Source: Dyadobacter sp. 50-39 (GTDB lineage: Bacteria > Bacteroidota > Bacteroidia > Cytophagales > Spirosomataceae). Taken from it: a stretch of DNA of 64,000 nucleotides. How positions within the stretch are numbered: the stretch's first letter is position 1; each line of letters starts with the position of its first letter. The notes under the pieces were generated by a model that worked only from the letters and a program-made list of their open reading frames with translations, ran no database searches and had not been told where the DNA came from. This document shows, piece by piece, positions 26,001 to 35,025 of this stretch. The stretch is from positions 62,001-126,000 of the forward strand of contig MKSR01000024.1 in NCBI GenBank assembly GCA_001898145.1, given 5' to 3'. A program made the translations under genes and the position numbers.

Positions 26001-26434
26001 TTGCCTACCTGGCTAATGTAAATATCCAGCAGACCGTCCTGGTTGATATCCACGACAGAAACACCGTTAGACCACCCCTTATCCGCGGAAAAATTGGCCT
26101 TTTCCGTCACATCCTCAAATTTCAGGCCCGAGCGGTTCAGGTAAATGCGGTTAGGCACCTGGTTACCGGAGAAGCACAGGTCCACCAGGCCGTCGTTGTT
26201 CAGGTCGCCTGCACCGACGCCCCCTCCATTATAGAAGTACATATAATAGAAGATATTGAAATCCTTCGTCGGTTTAAGGGTGTTGGAAAAATCGAGGCCT
26301 GTGCGGTCGGCGGTGAGCAGCTGGAAATCATAATCGACCGGTTCTTCTTTGGCTCCGCAGGCGAAGGCAAGCACCGTCAATAGGATCATCCAACACTTTT
26401 TCAGCAGGCTTTCAAATGAATTGAGATTCAGCAA
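23069..26434 (-). CDS. Giant FG-GAP/VCBS-repeat lipoprotein with ASPIC/UnbV domain (CRTAC1-like)
   Basis: 1121 residues. Lipoprotein signal with LAFACG near residue 27. Many calcium-loop repeats such as DLNNDGLVDLCFSG, DINQDGLLDIYIS and DFDNDGLKDLFISNG in the first half, then an ASPIC/UnbV segment near residues 530-600 (AIGTKCLVF, PVRGFQSSMEVPLNIGFG), then a second propeller set (DINHDGLEDIFVG, DFDGDGDLDILAGN). Predicted surface lipoprotein with two integrin-like propellers. A tandem paralogue of the gene at 26441-29791, 6 bases away, so co-transcribed. Ligand unknown. Confidence 0.9.
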   Translation of the reverse strand: MLNLNSFESLLKKCWMILLTVLAFACGAKEEPVDYDFQLLTADRTGLDFSNTLKPTKDFNIFYYMYFYNGGGVGAGDLNNDGLVDLCFSGNQVPNRIYLNRSGLKFEDVTEKANFSADKGWSNGVSVVDINQDGLLDIYISQVGNFESMKGHNLLFECQRITPEGIPVYEEKSKEYGLDLVVFGTQALFFDYDLDGDLDMFQLNHSVHQNGTFGRRDLFKDTVHPLAGDKLFRNENGKFVEITKEAGIHSSALGYGLGLGVGDVNFDGYPDMYIGNDFHENDYLYINQRNGRFNDQTDSALMHTSQFSMGVDIGDLNNDIFPEIVSLDMLPSDYEILKKSEGEDSYSIFKYKIRQGYNYQFARNNLQFNNGNGTFSEIGAFAGMHATDWSWAALFTDFDNDGLKDLFISNGIPKRMNDTDYIKFVSGDVVQQKIRDKNFDENDPGLADKLPEIKLPNKFFRNQGALSFSDLAKNIKNDQISYSNGAVYADLDNDGDLDIVTNNINEKAFVYENLNNGKAAQNDFLRLYLKGKKGNLNAIGTKCLVFKKDNVLSYEKFPVRGFQSSMEVPLNIGFGKKAEIDSMVLIWPDNRYQVMRSGDLKDSLTITYKDGLPVFDYEAFKRSKESKAYAFEDIAQKLGLKVRHEENNFIEFDRNSLIPFEVTAEGPAMAIADINHDGLEDIFVGSSKMLRSHLFMQNAGGKFTEMSQPALVRDSTYEEVDAEWADVNKDGHPDLVVATGGNEFSNHSPYQKPRIYLNDGRGNLTPKEDAFANIFVTASCIVPFDFTGDGIADLFIGGRAVPLNYGEKPQSYLLQNDGNGKFIDVTARYAPELASVGYVRSARLADMNKDGRSDIVLALEWDGICVFERNGNAFQKKMLTSRKGWWNFAMPFDFDGDGDLDILAGNLGLNSRLKASEKEPVKMYINDFDGNGRKEPILTSYLNGREALFPTKLEMEKQMPVIRKKYIYAAEFAKASLADLVGAEKLEKSEILTADYFQNAILVNDGKGNFTVQALPGRAQWAPFYDAQIIDANGDSLPDVLLMGNFYDCNIQMGRYDADYGTVLINKGQCNFAPEPLNGLQVRGQVKRLKPLKLKSGTAIVVARNDNDLMVIRLRGKRHNL

Positions 26435-26440
26435 AACACA

Positions 26441-29400
26441 TTACAGTTTGTTGATTTTAAATAGAACCGGCGCGGCATCATTGACCAGATTGATCAGGTA
26501 AGGCTGCCCTGCAATGCTGATCGGGCTGATCTGCTTCACTTCGCCATCCAGCGCATAGCCACTCCGGACAGCCTGTAAAACCTCGAATTGCATATTCCCC
26601 TTGTTGATCAGCACATTGCCACGGCAGGCGTCGAGGCTACCGAGCTGCGGAATGAAATGCGTGAAATTACCGCCCACGATCAGGTCGGGTTTCCCGTCGT
26701 CGTTCACATCTTCGCTCTGGATCGCGTTGAGGCATGAGAACTGCGCCATGTAAGGCAATGCTACCACTTTGAACTGCCCTTTGCCATCATTCACCGCAAC
26801 AGCCGATTGCAGGTATGATACCGATTTTTCGACCGCTGATTTCAGCAAATCTTCCGGAAAAAGGTCCTGCACGGTAAGCACCGCATATTCCGAATGCTTG
26901 ATACTCTTCTTTTTCAGGAACGGGAACTGGGTGGTCATTTCACGTTTCAGCAGCACCGGCAGGTCTTTGGAATCGACGGTCTTGGAAATAACCTTCTCAA
27001 TCGTCCCGTTCTTGTTGAAATCGTTGATCCAAATTTTCAGCGGCGAATCCGCATTCGCTTTGAGCGAAAAGTTTTCTCCTATGTTGCCCAAAACCAGATC
27101 CTGGTCACCGTCTCCATCGAAATCACCGGTTTTGAGCGAACCCCAGAAACCGGTATAGCCTTCCAGGCCGGTGGCGACCCTGGCAAACTTACCATCTGAA
27201 AATTTGAATGCCGCGGGCGCCATCCAGTCGCCTACTACCACCAGCTCTTTGATCCCATCGCCATCGATATCGGTCCACGAAGCGTCGCGCACCATGCCTA
27301 CTTTGGCCAGTTCGGGCGCTATTGCTTTCGCCACTTCCTTGAATACCCCTTTGCCATCATTCTGATAAATGTAGCTGGACGGGCTCGAACCATATTCCCG
27401 CGGCACGCTCCGGCTACCGACGAACAGGTCAATATCGCCGTCGCGATCATAATCTTCCGCGACGATCACTGCGGTATTCATTGCATTTGGCGGCAATGCG
27501 CGGTTATTGAGCGTAAAATTCCCCTTTCCGTCGTTCAGGTACAGACGTGTGGGCAGGTCGGGGCTTGTTACGAGGGTTTCGTTGCCGCCGCTTCCTACCA
27601 CAAGGTCGCGGTCACCATCTCCGTCGGCGTCGAAAAACAATGCGGCAGTATCCTCAAAGCCAGCCAGATCACTGAATGCTTTTTGCGGTGATTTCGCAAA
27701 CTGGCCGCCTTTCTGGAAATACAATTGCCCGCCCTGGCCTTTGCCGCCACACACGTAAATATCATCCAGCCCGTCACCATTTACATCGCCGATGGCTGCC
27801 TTCGGGCCTTCCTGCGATAGCATAATGGGGATATTCCGCTCATTATAAAAGTCTTCGTATCTGTTTTCCTGGTGTGCACCCAGGCCCTTGGCAGGCACGT
27901 TCGTCAGCATTTGCCCCTTCCGCGTTACCGGGCCAGGGTACAGGTCTTTCGCCTCATCCATGGAAAGCGTCAGCAGGCTGTCCACTTTTGCATTCTTTAA
28001 GGTCGTCACCTTGCTGGTCGGCCACAACACCCGCACCGAGTCGATGGTCGTGATTTTCCCTAATCCAATGGTTAGCGGATATTCCGTACTCGACTGAAAG
28101 CCGCGCGACGGGTTAACCTGCTTGCTGAACACCTGTCCGCCCGCGTAGACCTCCACTTTGGAACCGATGGCGCGGGTATTCATGCCACTTCCCTTCAAGC
28201 TGAATTTAATGTAGTGGTTCTTCTCCGGCCGTGCTTCCGACTTGTTCCGATACACAAAACAAGGCTCGTTCACATTGTTGACGATCAGGTCCAGGTCGCC
28301 GTCATTGTCCAGGTCACCGTAAGCCGCGCCGTTGGAGAACGAGGCCTTGCCGAAACCGAATTCCTTCGCTTTTTCCCTGAATTGCAGGTTTCCTTCATTG
28401 TGAAAGAAATTGTTGGCGATGGGCGTCGACGGCATGCGGTCGATGATGTTTTGCATGTTCTGCTTTTCACCGGACATCACCATTTTCTGGGTCACCTCAT
28501 TGGCAAAAAAGTCGATAAAATCCTGATCCAGAATATCATGGTATATACCATTGCACACGTAAATGTCCGTCTTGGAATCGTTGTCGGCATCAAAAAGCAG
28601 TGCACCCCAGCTCCAATCGCTCGCGGCCACGCCCGAGTAGTTGGCGATCTCGCTGAATGTCCCGTCCTGGTTGTTGAATTGCAGGCTGTTCTGCATGTAT
28701 TGGTTATAAAAACCCTTCTCCTTTTTCAGGTTGAAAAGGTAGTGGTTTTCGAAGGATGTGGTGGTTTTATACCGGTATTCGTCCCGCGGGAGCATGTCGG
28801 TCACGAACAGTTCGGGATAACCGTCGTTGTTGATATCCGCCAGGTCGGCCCCCATGGATGCCAGGCTAGTGTGCTTGATGCGCTTTTCCAGTTCTTCCGA
28901 AAAAGTGCCGTCCTTTTGGTTGATATAGAGGTAATCCTTCTCGTAAAAGTCGTTGCAAACGTAAATGTCGGGGTAAAGGTCGCCGTTGATATCGCCCACG
29001 GTGACCCCCAGCCCAAAACCGATCAGGCTGCCATAAATACCTGCCTCTTGACTCACATCCAGGAACTTGCCGCCGTCGTTACGGAACAGTTTCGCACCGC
29101 CGCCTTTGAGAAAATCCTTCACCGGCCAGTCCTTGGCACGCAGGTTGCGGTCGTTGGCATAATTGAGTGTATTAACCGGGATAAAGCTGTTGTTCAGCAC
29201 ATAGCAGTCCAGGTCGCCATCCAGATCATAGTCCAGGAATGCTGCGTGGGTGGAGTAACCCGCCTCGTCGAGGCCATATTTTTTGGCCGATTCGGTGAAA
29301 GTGAGGTCGCCGTTGTTGATGTAAAGTGAATTGCCCTGCTTGTTCAAAAACTTCTGATAACCCGCATTGCATACGTATATATCGAGGAGGTTATCGCCGT

Positions 29401-29791
29401 TCACATCGGCCATGACCACTCCCGTGCTCCATTTCTCCGGCTCCCCTACACCCGCCTTGGCGGTAATGTCTTCAAACTTCCAGTTGCCTTTATTGAGGTA
29501 CAGCTTATTTTCACCCATGTTGGCGGTGAAGTAGATGTCGGGCAGCCCATCGTTGTTGATATCGCCGATCGAGACGCCGCCGCCATTGTAAAAATTGCGG
29601 TAGTTGAATATGTTGATGTCTTCCCGGTCCTCGACCTTGTTAACGAAATTTATTCCCGTATCCGAAGCTTCCAGTGCCTGGAAAAGGCCGTCGGGCTGTT
29701 CATCGGATTTGTTGCAGGAAATGCATACCAGGAGAAAAAGCAGTGTAATCGCCTGATGTACCTTAAAAATTCTTGTGGTCATTAGTTTCAA
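26441..29791 (-). CDS. Giant FG-GAP/VCBS-repeat lipoprotein with ASPIC/UnbV domain (CRTAC1-like), paralogue
   Basis: 1116 residues with lipobox LVCISC (Cys near residue 26). Same architecture as its neighbour: propeller repeats (DINNDGLPDIYFT, DVNGDNLLDIYVC, DYDLDGDLDCYVLN), central UnbV-like segment (AIGSKVEVYAGG, NPSRGFQSSTEYPLTIGLG), and a second propeller. The start overlaps the end of the small lipoprotein gene at 29788 (ATGA-type, 4 bases), so translation is coupled. These proteins are often encoded with SusC/SusD pairs in Bacteroidota; the role in the uptake complex is an inference. Confidence 0.9.
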   Translation of the reverse strand: MKLMTTRIFKVHQAITLLFLLVCISCNKSDEQPDGLFQALEASDTGINFVNKVEDREDINIFNYRNFYNGGGVSIGDINNDGLPDIYFTANMGENKLYLNKGNWKFEDITAKAGVGEPEKWSTGVVMADVNGDNLLDIYVCNAGYQKFLNKQGNSLYINNGDLTFTESAKKYGLDEAGYSTHAAFLDYDLDGDLDCYVLNNSFIPVNTLNYANDRNLRAKDWPVKDFLKGGGAKLFRNDGGKFLDVSQEAGIYGSLIGFGLGVTVGDINGDLYPDIYVCNDFYEKDYLYINQKDGTFSEELEKRIKHTSLASMGADLADINNDGYPELFVTDMLPRDEYRYKTTTSFENHYLFNLKKEKGFYNQYMQNSLQFNNQDGTFSEIANYSGVAASDWSWGALLFDADNDSKTDIYVCNGIYHDILDQDFIDFFANEVTQKMVMSGEKQNMQNIIDRMPSTPIANNFFHNEGNLQFREKAKEFGFGKASFSNGAAYGDLDNDGDLDLIVNNVNEPCFVYRNKSEARPEKNHYIKFSLKGSGMNTRAIGSKVEVYAGGQVFSKQVNPSRGFQSSTEYPLTIGLGKITTIDSVRVLWPTSKVTTLKNAKVDSLLTLSMDEAKDLYPGPVTRKGQMLTNVPAKGLGAHQENRYEDFYNERNIPIMLSQEGPKAAIGDVNGDGLDDIYVCGGKGQGGQLYFQKGGQFAKSPQKAFSDLAGFEDTAALFFDADGDGDRDLVVGSGGNETLVTSPDLPTRLYLNDGKGNFTLNNRALPPNAMNTAVIVAEDYDRDGDIDLFVGSRSVPREYGSSPSSYIYQNDGKGVFKEVAKAIAPELAKVGMVRDASWTDIDGDGIKELVVVGDWMAPAAFKFSDGKFARVATGLEGYTGFWGSLKTGDFDGDGDQDLVLGNIGENFSLKANADSPLKIWINDFNKNGTIEKVISKTVDSKDLPVLLKREMTTQFPFLKKKSIKHSEYAVLTVQDLFPEDLLKSAVEKSVSYLQSAVAVNDGKGQFKVVALPYMAQFSCLNAIQSEDVNDDGKPDLIVGGNFTHFIPQLGSLDACRGNVLINKGNMQFEVLQAVRSGYALDGEVKQISPISIAGQPYLINLVNDAAPVLFKINKL

Positions 29792-30372
29792 TGCGTAGAA
29801 CCAAATACTTCTTTTTCGCTCACGTCGCCGAAGCTCACCGCCGGCCTCTTACAAACCACGATACCTTCCAGCGGCGCCAGCTTATCGGGCGCATGGAAGT
29901 CGCTGTAAGGGCCAACCTCTCCTTTTATTTCAAAAATCACTTTTTCCCTGTCGAATGTAACAACCGAAATGCTACCCTTTGTCATCATGTAACCTTCCCC
30001 GATCAGCTTCTGCCTGTCGGCGAGCTTCCCGATTTTAAGGCTGGTAGCTCCCTTCCCTCCTGCTTCAACGGTTCCTATGAAGGGCTGCTTGCGGTACCAC
30101 TCGTCTTCGGCGAGGGTTATCATTGTCCGGCCGTCGAACTGGTCGATCAGTGTAAGGCTCAGCACATTGCTGGAAGCCAGCATCTGGCAGGTAAAAACAC
30201 TTTCACCGGGATAAAACGCCTTTCCGCCGATCGTCAGCATGACCTTCGCCTGGTTATCATGCAATGCGTCGAGGTATTTTTCTGCTGTGCGTTCCGCTGC
30301 ATTATCTGAACCACACCCCAAACAAACAGTCACCAGCAAACATACCAGCGCCAAATTTCTTACAACTTTCAT
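29788..30372 (-). CDS. Small lipoprotein of unknown function
   Basis: 194 residues. Signal peptide with lipobox CLGCG (Cys near residue 20), followed by SDNAAERTAEKYLDAL. The mature part is alpha/beta, with KAFYPGESVFTCQM and KIGKLADRQKLIGEGYMM. I recognise no family. It lies between the susD-like gene and two FG-GAP lipoproteins and is translationally coupled to the first of these, so it probably functions with them at the outer membrane. Confidence 0.8.
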   Translation of the reverse strand: MKVVRNLALVCLLVTVCLGCGSDNAAERTAEKYLDALHDNQAKVMLTIGGKAFYPGESVFTCQMLASSNVLSLTLIDQFDGRTMITLAEDEWYRKQPFIGTVEAGGKGATSLKIGKLADRQKLIGEGYMMTKGSISVVTFDREKVIFEIKGEVGPYSDFHAPDKLAPLEGIVVCKRPAVSFGDVSEKEVFGSTH

Positions 30373-30380
30373 TTAAACAT

Positions 30381-30418
30381 TAAAAAACAAAAATGCTCGA
30401 TGGGTTTCGAGCATTTTT
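30381..30418 (-). terminator. Terminator or attenuator between susD and the lipoprotein genes
   Basis: Perfect 12-bp stem, 30389-30400 with 30407-30418, 6-base loop; read leftward it is followed by a T-rich tract with one G. It sits 25 bases after the SusD stop and before the small lipoprotein gene. It could let SusC/SusD be expressed more than the downstream genes. Confidence 0.8.
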
Positions 30419-30442
30419 GACCATACTAAACTAAGAATTTTA

Positions 30443-31933
30443 TCAATATCCCGGATTCTGAACGAGATTGGGGTTGGATACCAACGCCGACGAGGGAATC
30501 GGGTAAAGCACCGTATAGGCTTCTTTCACCGTTACACCTTCACCCGTGGTAAATTTACCAAACCGGATCTCGGTTGTTCTTTTAAATCCTTCCCAGTACA
30601 ATTCACGACCAATTTCCGCAAACAGGCTTTCTTCGTTCAACGCCCCCAATGCGCTGGCGCCACGCGATGCACGCAATGTGTTGATCTGCGTTAACGCCGC
30701 TCCGGCATTTCCGCCTCTCAGCAATGCCTCGGCTTTCATCAGATAGGCCTCCGCATAACGCATCAGAATGTATTTTCCTGAGTTGGCCGGGTGGTACTTG
30801 ATCACACGGATACCCTTGTCAGTGGCAGCACCTGCCAAAGGCACGTCGCGCGTGAATTGCAGCGGCTTGCGGGTACGGGTATCGTTGATCGCCTCTCCCT
30901 TGTCATTGTATTGCTGGCCGATCAGGAAACCAAGACCGATACCTGAGTACTGTGAACCATCTTTCTTTGCCGGCTTTCCGATGCGGCTATCTTTCGACTC
31001 AAATGTGTCGTAAAAATCAGCCAAAGTGGCGAAACCGTTCCAACCCGACGGATTCTGATCGTAGTGGAGCGTCATGAACCAGCGGTTTTGGGCTGTTCCT
31101 TCCAGTACGACAAAAATCGGCTCCGTTTTAGCAGCGGACGAGAATGCCGTGAAGTAATCCTTTTCGAGCGAGTAGCCATCCGCAGTAATCGCATCTACGT
31201 ACGCTACCGCTTTGTCCATATCTGCTTTGTCGAAAGTATATGGTCCTTCCGCTTTGGCGCTTTTGTAAACCCCTTTGTTCAGGTAAAGTTTCGCGAGCAG
31301 GAAGTTGGCCGCCGCTTTTGAAGCAACACCATTTGTTACCGAAGGTCCTGTTTTAGGAAGGTTAGGCAGCGCTTCTTCAAGGTCCTTCACGATGAAATCG
31401 AAAGCTTCCGAGCGGGTGAAAACCTTGGGCAGGTCATCAGGCCCTTGGGTCACTTCCCGGAACGGTACCACGCCCCAGTAATCCATTACCCAAAACATGT
31501 TGTAGGCACGCAGGAATTGCGCTTCGGCTTTTTGCCTGGCGTTGGGGTCGGAAGCGATGATCTCGTTCGCACGGTAAGCACGCTGGTTCAATGCATTCCA
31601 GGCACTGAGAATGTATGAGTGCGAAGCATCCCAAGTATGCTGATCGAGTGTCCGCCATACCCCGTTATCACCCCAGTCCACACCGCGGGTCGGCGGGATC
31701 ATCTCTGCCGTCACGTGTTCGCCCAATGCGTAAATACCGGCCTGGTCGGAATAGGTAGAGAGGTCTTTGTAAGCCGATGCAAGTGCTTCCGGCACATTCA
31801 CCTTCACAAAACCCTCGGCCCCTACCTGGCCCACCACAGAATCCATTTCGTCGTTTACAAGGTCGGTACAGCCTGACATAAATGCCACGACCACCCCAGC
31901 CACCAACGATTTATATAAAATACCTTTTTTCAT
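30443..31933 (-). CDS. SusD/RagB-family nutrient-binding lipoprotein
   Basis: 496 residues. Lipobox FMSGCTDL near residue 22. SusD-fold markers: helical TPR-like stretches (AEAQFLRAYNMFWVMDYWGVVPF around residues 138-160), YILMRYAEAYLMKAEALLRGG and ELYWEGFKRTTEIRF, and a C-terminal LYPIPSSALVSNPNLVQNPGY typical of the family. It caps the SusC channel and binds the nutrient at the cell surface. It follows SusC by 20 bases. No sensor, sigma/anti-sigma pair or glycosidase is adjacent, so the substrate is unknown. Confidence 0.95.
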   Translation of the reverse strand: MKKGILYKSLVAGVVVAFMSGCTDLVNDEMDSVVGQVGAEGFVKVNVPEALASAYKDLSTYSDQAGIYALGEHVTAEMIPPTRGVDWGDNGVWRTLDQHTWDASHSYILSAWNALNQRAYRANEIIASDPNARQKAEAQFLRAYNMFWVMDYWGVVPFREVTQGPDDLPKVFTRSEAFDFIVKDLEEALPNLPKTGPSVTNGVASKAAANFLLAKLYLNKGVYKSAKAEGPYTFDKADMDKAVAYVDAITADGYSLEKDYFTAFSSAAKTEPIFVVLEGTAQNRWFMTLHYDQNPSGWNGFATLADFYDTFESKDSRIGKPAKKDGSQYSGIGLGFLIGQQYNDKGEAINDTRTRKPLQFTRDVPLAGAATDKGIRVIKYHPANSGKYILMRYAEAYLMKAEALLRGGNAGAALTQINTLRASRGASALGALNEESLFAEIGRELYWEGFKRTTEIRFGKFTTGEGVTVKEAYTVLYPIPSSALVSNPNLVQNPGY

Positions 31934-31953
31934 TTTCGTAAGATTTGACTGAA

Positions 31954-34900
31954 TTAGAATGACACATTAACACCAATCGTCCACGTTCTCGCTCTCGGAT
32001 AAGCAGTGTAGTCGATCCCGAATGACGGGATGCCTTCGATCTGCTTGTCTGTGTTCACTTCCGGATCCTGGCCTTTGTATTTGGTAATCGTCAGCAAGTT
32101 CTGGCCTGTGATGAACAGGCGTGCGCTGTTGACTACTTTGTTGGCCTTCAGAGGAACGCGGTAGCCGAGCGACAGGTTTTGTAATCTTACAAAGTTACCT
32201 TTTTGCAGGAATCGCGTAGACACATCCGGCGCATTAAGCGCACCTTCACCATTACCGATCACATCCTTGGTTACGTTACGTCCGTTGTTGAACGAGCCTT
32301 GCGTAAAGAATGCGTTGGCTGTGTTGGAGTAAAGATAATTTCCGAACACCCCGTTGAAAAAGAAATTCAGGTCAAAATTCCCGTAGCGGAAATTGTTGGT
32401 CAAACCTGCATTGACTTTCGGCAGCGGGCTTTTTCCGTTAAGGAATTGCTGTACGTCACCGTTGGGATAAATGGAGTTTCCGTTTTCATCAAAACCACCG
32501 AACTCGCGCAGGTACCATGCAAACAATGGCTGGCCCGCAGCCAGACGTTGCGCAAACGCGCCTGAAAGGCCTTGCCCGTTGATCTCGCCGGTATTATAGG
32601 TACCTACAAGGTCTTTTACCATATTCTTGTTGTAAGATGCATTCACAAGCACCTCCCATGAGAATTTCTTTCCGTCGATCACTGCTCCGTTCAATGAAAG
32701 CTCGATACCACGGTTCTGAATGTCGGTATCCAAGTTGCGGTACACGAATGGGTTCGGTGCAGGCTGCGGCGCTACTACTTTGAAAAGCAGGTCACGGGTG
32801 CTTTTGTTGTAAAGATCAATGCTACCACCCAGGCGGCCTTTGAAGAATGAGAAGTCGATACCGAGGTTAGACGCTACCGTCGATTCCCATTTCAGATCGG
32901 GGTTGTTGAACGCAACGGCGCTGATACCACCTCCTGAAATATTGGTACCTGTATCATTAATAGAATAATCACCATAACGGTCGCGACGATCGTATACATT
33001 GTGCGGGATTGCCTGGTTACCAGTCAAACCGTAACCAATGCGAACGGACAGGTCGGTGAAAATATCTTTGGAAATGAAGTTTTCCTCTACCAGTTTCCAT
33101 TTAAATGCTCCTGACGGGAAGTATCCATATTTATTGTTACCACCGAATTTCGAAGAACCATCCACGCGGAGTGTACCAGTGAACAGGTATTTTGAATTAG
33201 TCCCGAAACCGAGATTCACCCGACCGAAATACGATTGCAGTTCATCCTTTACGAAGCTTGAATTCTGAATCACGGAACCCACGGAACCTACGGCAGTTTC
33301 GTCCTTCGGAGTGACGGTACCGGCAATACCGAGGTTGTTGATCATCAAATCCAGGTTGTTGGTACGGAAGCGGGTTGCTGTCACATTTTTTGTACCAATC
33401 TCGAAGCTTTGGTAAGAGTAACCCAGCAAGGCATTCAGTGATACATTACCAAATTCCTTTTCGTAGGTAAAGTAGTTTTCCCAGAGCTGGTTGTTCGTTT
33501 CCACATCACGGATGTAAGCGCGTCCGAGATCCCGGATACCAGTCACATAAAGATCTTTGGAATATGCCTGCTTGCGGGAAGCCATGGATTTATCAAAACC
33601 CAATACGGTCTTAAACTTCAATCCTTTAAAGATTTCCAGTTCCGCATTGATATTACCCAGTGCGCGGAGTGTATTGTTCCGGTCTTTCGAAAGGTTTACG
33701 AACGCCGCAGGGTTGGGTTCCGAATTGGTTACCTGATTGTAGGTACCATCGGCATTGAACACGGCGCGGGTCGGGTTGGCTTTCAGAATGCTACCCATGA
33801 GATCCCCTTCGAAACCGATGTTTTCTGAAATAGGGACACCGGCATCGATCGTATTGGCGAAGTTCAGGTTGCTTCCGATGGTCAGTTTGTCATTGATGAA
33901 TTTTTTCTGACCATTAAACCCGATGCTGTACCGTTTCATACTGGATGTCTGCACGATACCTTCCTGATTCAGGTAACCCACTGAAAAGCGGTAGTTGCCC
34001 GAAGCGTCGCCTCCGCCGTAAGAGAGGTTGTGCTGGTGCGTCAGCGCCGTTCTGAACAGCACGTCCTGCCAGTCGGTATTGGCACCCTGGTCCTGGCCGC
34101 CCGCAGCACGGTATTCGGCTGCATTGAGCAGGTCGTATTTCTTGGTGATGTTGCTGATACCCAACGAGTAGCCGTAATCCAGTGATCCTTTGCCACGGCC
34201 TCTTTTAGTTGTAATCAACACGACCCCGTTTGCACCCCTGGAACCGTAAATCGCTGTTGCGGAGGCATCTTTCAAAATGTCCATGCTCGCAATGTCGTCC
34301 GGGTTAAGGAAGTTCAACGGGTTTTTTGCAGGCTGACGGCCCACACCCTGGTTGTCGCCGCCGCTGGAAGTATTGTCGCCGCTCAATGGCACACCATCGA
34401 CAACGAACAACGGGTTGTTACCCCCCAAAACAGATGACGTACCCCGTATACGTACGTTAATCCCGCCACCCGGCTCACCGCTCGACTGGGTGATTTGCAC
34501 CCCGGCCACGCGGCCTTGCATCAGCTGCTCGGGCGAGGACACGATACCTTTTTGAAAGTCTTTGGAGCCCAATGCCGAAACTGCACCGGTCGCATCCTTT
34601 TTCTTTACGGTACCGTAACCCACCACGACAACTTCTTCCAAAGCCCTGACGTCCTCTGAAAGCAGCACGTCTACAACCGATTTGTTGCCAACCGCCACAT
34701 CTTTGCTTTCGTAACCGATCGCGCTGAAAGTCAGTGTCGCATTGGCAGGGACGCTGATCTGGTAATTACCTTCCACATCGGAGTTGGTTCCTTTTGTGGT
34801 TCCTTTTACCGTAATGGTCACACCTGGAATACCACCGGTTTTAGCGTCGCTAACTTTACCGGTCACGTTGATTTCCTGTGCCAGCAACTGTCCGCTCGTC

Positions 34901-35025
34901 GCGCAGATCGCGATCAGCAAGGCCAAAATCCTGAATTTTAAAAGGGATGGTTTTGTCTTGGAGCGAGGGGCCCACGAGTCGGGCTGCTCATGCTGACGAA
35001 GTACATGAAAGGATAAATTCATCAT
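31954..35025 (-). CDS. SusC/RagA-family TonB-linked outer-membrane transporter
   Basis: 1023 residues. A long N-terminus before the signal core (ILALLIAICATSG) with cleavage near LLAQ-E. Residues about 52-125 form a carboxypeptidase-regulatory-like domain (VTGKVSDAKTGGIPGVTITV), followed by the SusC signature EEVVVVGYGTVKKKD, plug domain (IRGTSSVLGGNNPLFVVDGVP, SRGANGVVLITTKRG) and a 22-strand barrel. It imports a nutrient with energy from TonB and pairs with the SusD protein. First gene of the leftward locus extending to 23069. Confidence 0.96.
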   Translation of the reverse strand: MMNLSFHVLRQHEQPDSWAPRSKTKPSLLKFRILALLIAICATSGQLLAQEINVTGKVSDAKTGGIPGVTITVKGTTKGTNSDVEGNYQISVPANATLTFSAIGYESKDVAVGNKSVVDVLLSEDVRALEEVVVVGYGTVKKKDATGAVSALGSKDFQKGIVSSPEQLMQGRVAGVQITQSSGEPGGGINVRIRGTSSVLGGNNPLFVVDGVPLSGDNTSSGGDNQGVGRQPAKNPLNFLNPDDIASMDILKDASATAIYGSRGANGVVLITTKRGRGKGSLDYGYSLGISNITKKYDLLNAAEYRAAGGQDQGANTDWQDVLFRTALTHQHNLSYGGGDASGNYRFSVGYLNQEGIVQTSSMKRYSIGFNGQKKFINDKLTIGSNLNFANTIDAGVPISENIGFEGDLMGSILKANPTRAVFNADGTYNQVTNSEPNPAAFVNLSKDRNNTLRALGNINAELEIFKGLKFKTVLGFDKSMASRKQAYSKDLYVTGIRDLGRAYIRDVETNNQLWENYFTYEKEFGNVSLNALLGYSYQSFEIGTKNVTATRFRTNNLDLMINNLGIAGTVTPKDETAVGSVGSVIQNSSFVKDELQSYFGRVNLGFGTNSKYLFTGTLRVDGSSKFGGNNKYGYFPSGAFKWKLVEENFISKDIFTDLSVRIGYGLTGNQAIPHNVYDRRDRYGDYSINDTGTNISGGGISAVAFNNPDLKWESTVASNLGIDFSFFKGRLGGSIDLYNKSTRDLLFKVVAPQPAPNPFVYRNLDTDIQNRGIELSLNGAVIDGKKFSWEVLVNASYNKNMVKDLVGTYNTGEINGQGLSGAFAQRLAAGQPLFAWYLREFGGFDENGNSIYPNGDVQQFLNGKSPLPKVNAGLTNNFRYGNFDLNFFFNGVFGNYLYSNTANAFFTQGSFNNGRNVTKDVIGNGEGALNAPDVSTRFLQKGNFVRLQNLSLGYRVPLKANKVVNSARLFITGQNLLTITKYKGQDPEVNTDKQIEGIPSFGIDYTAYPRARTWTIGVNVSF

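Noticed and set aside
28214-29329. 371-codon rightward frame inside an FG-GAP gene
   Set aside because: Repetitive low-complexity translation caused by the DxDxDG repeats read on the other strand.
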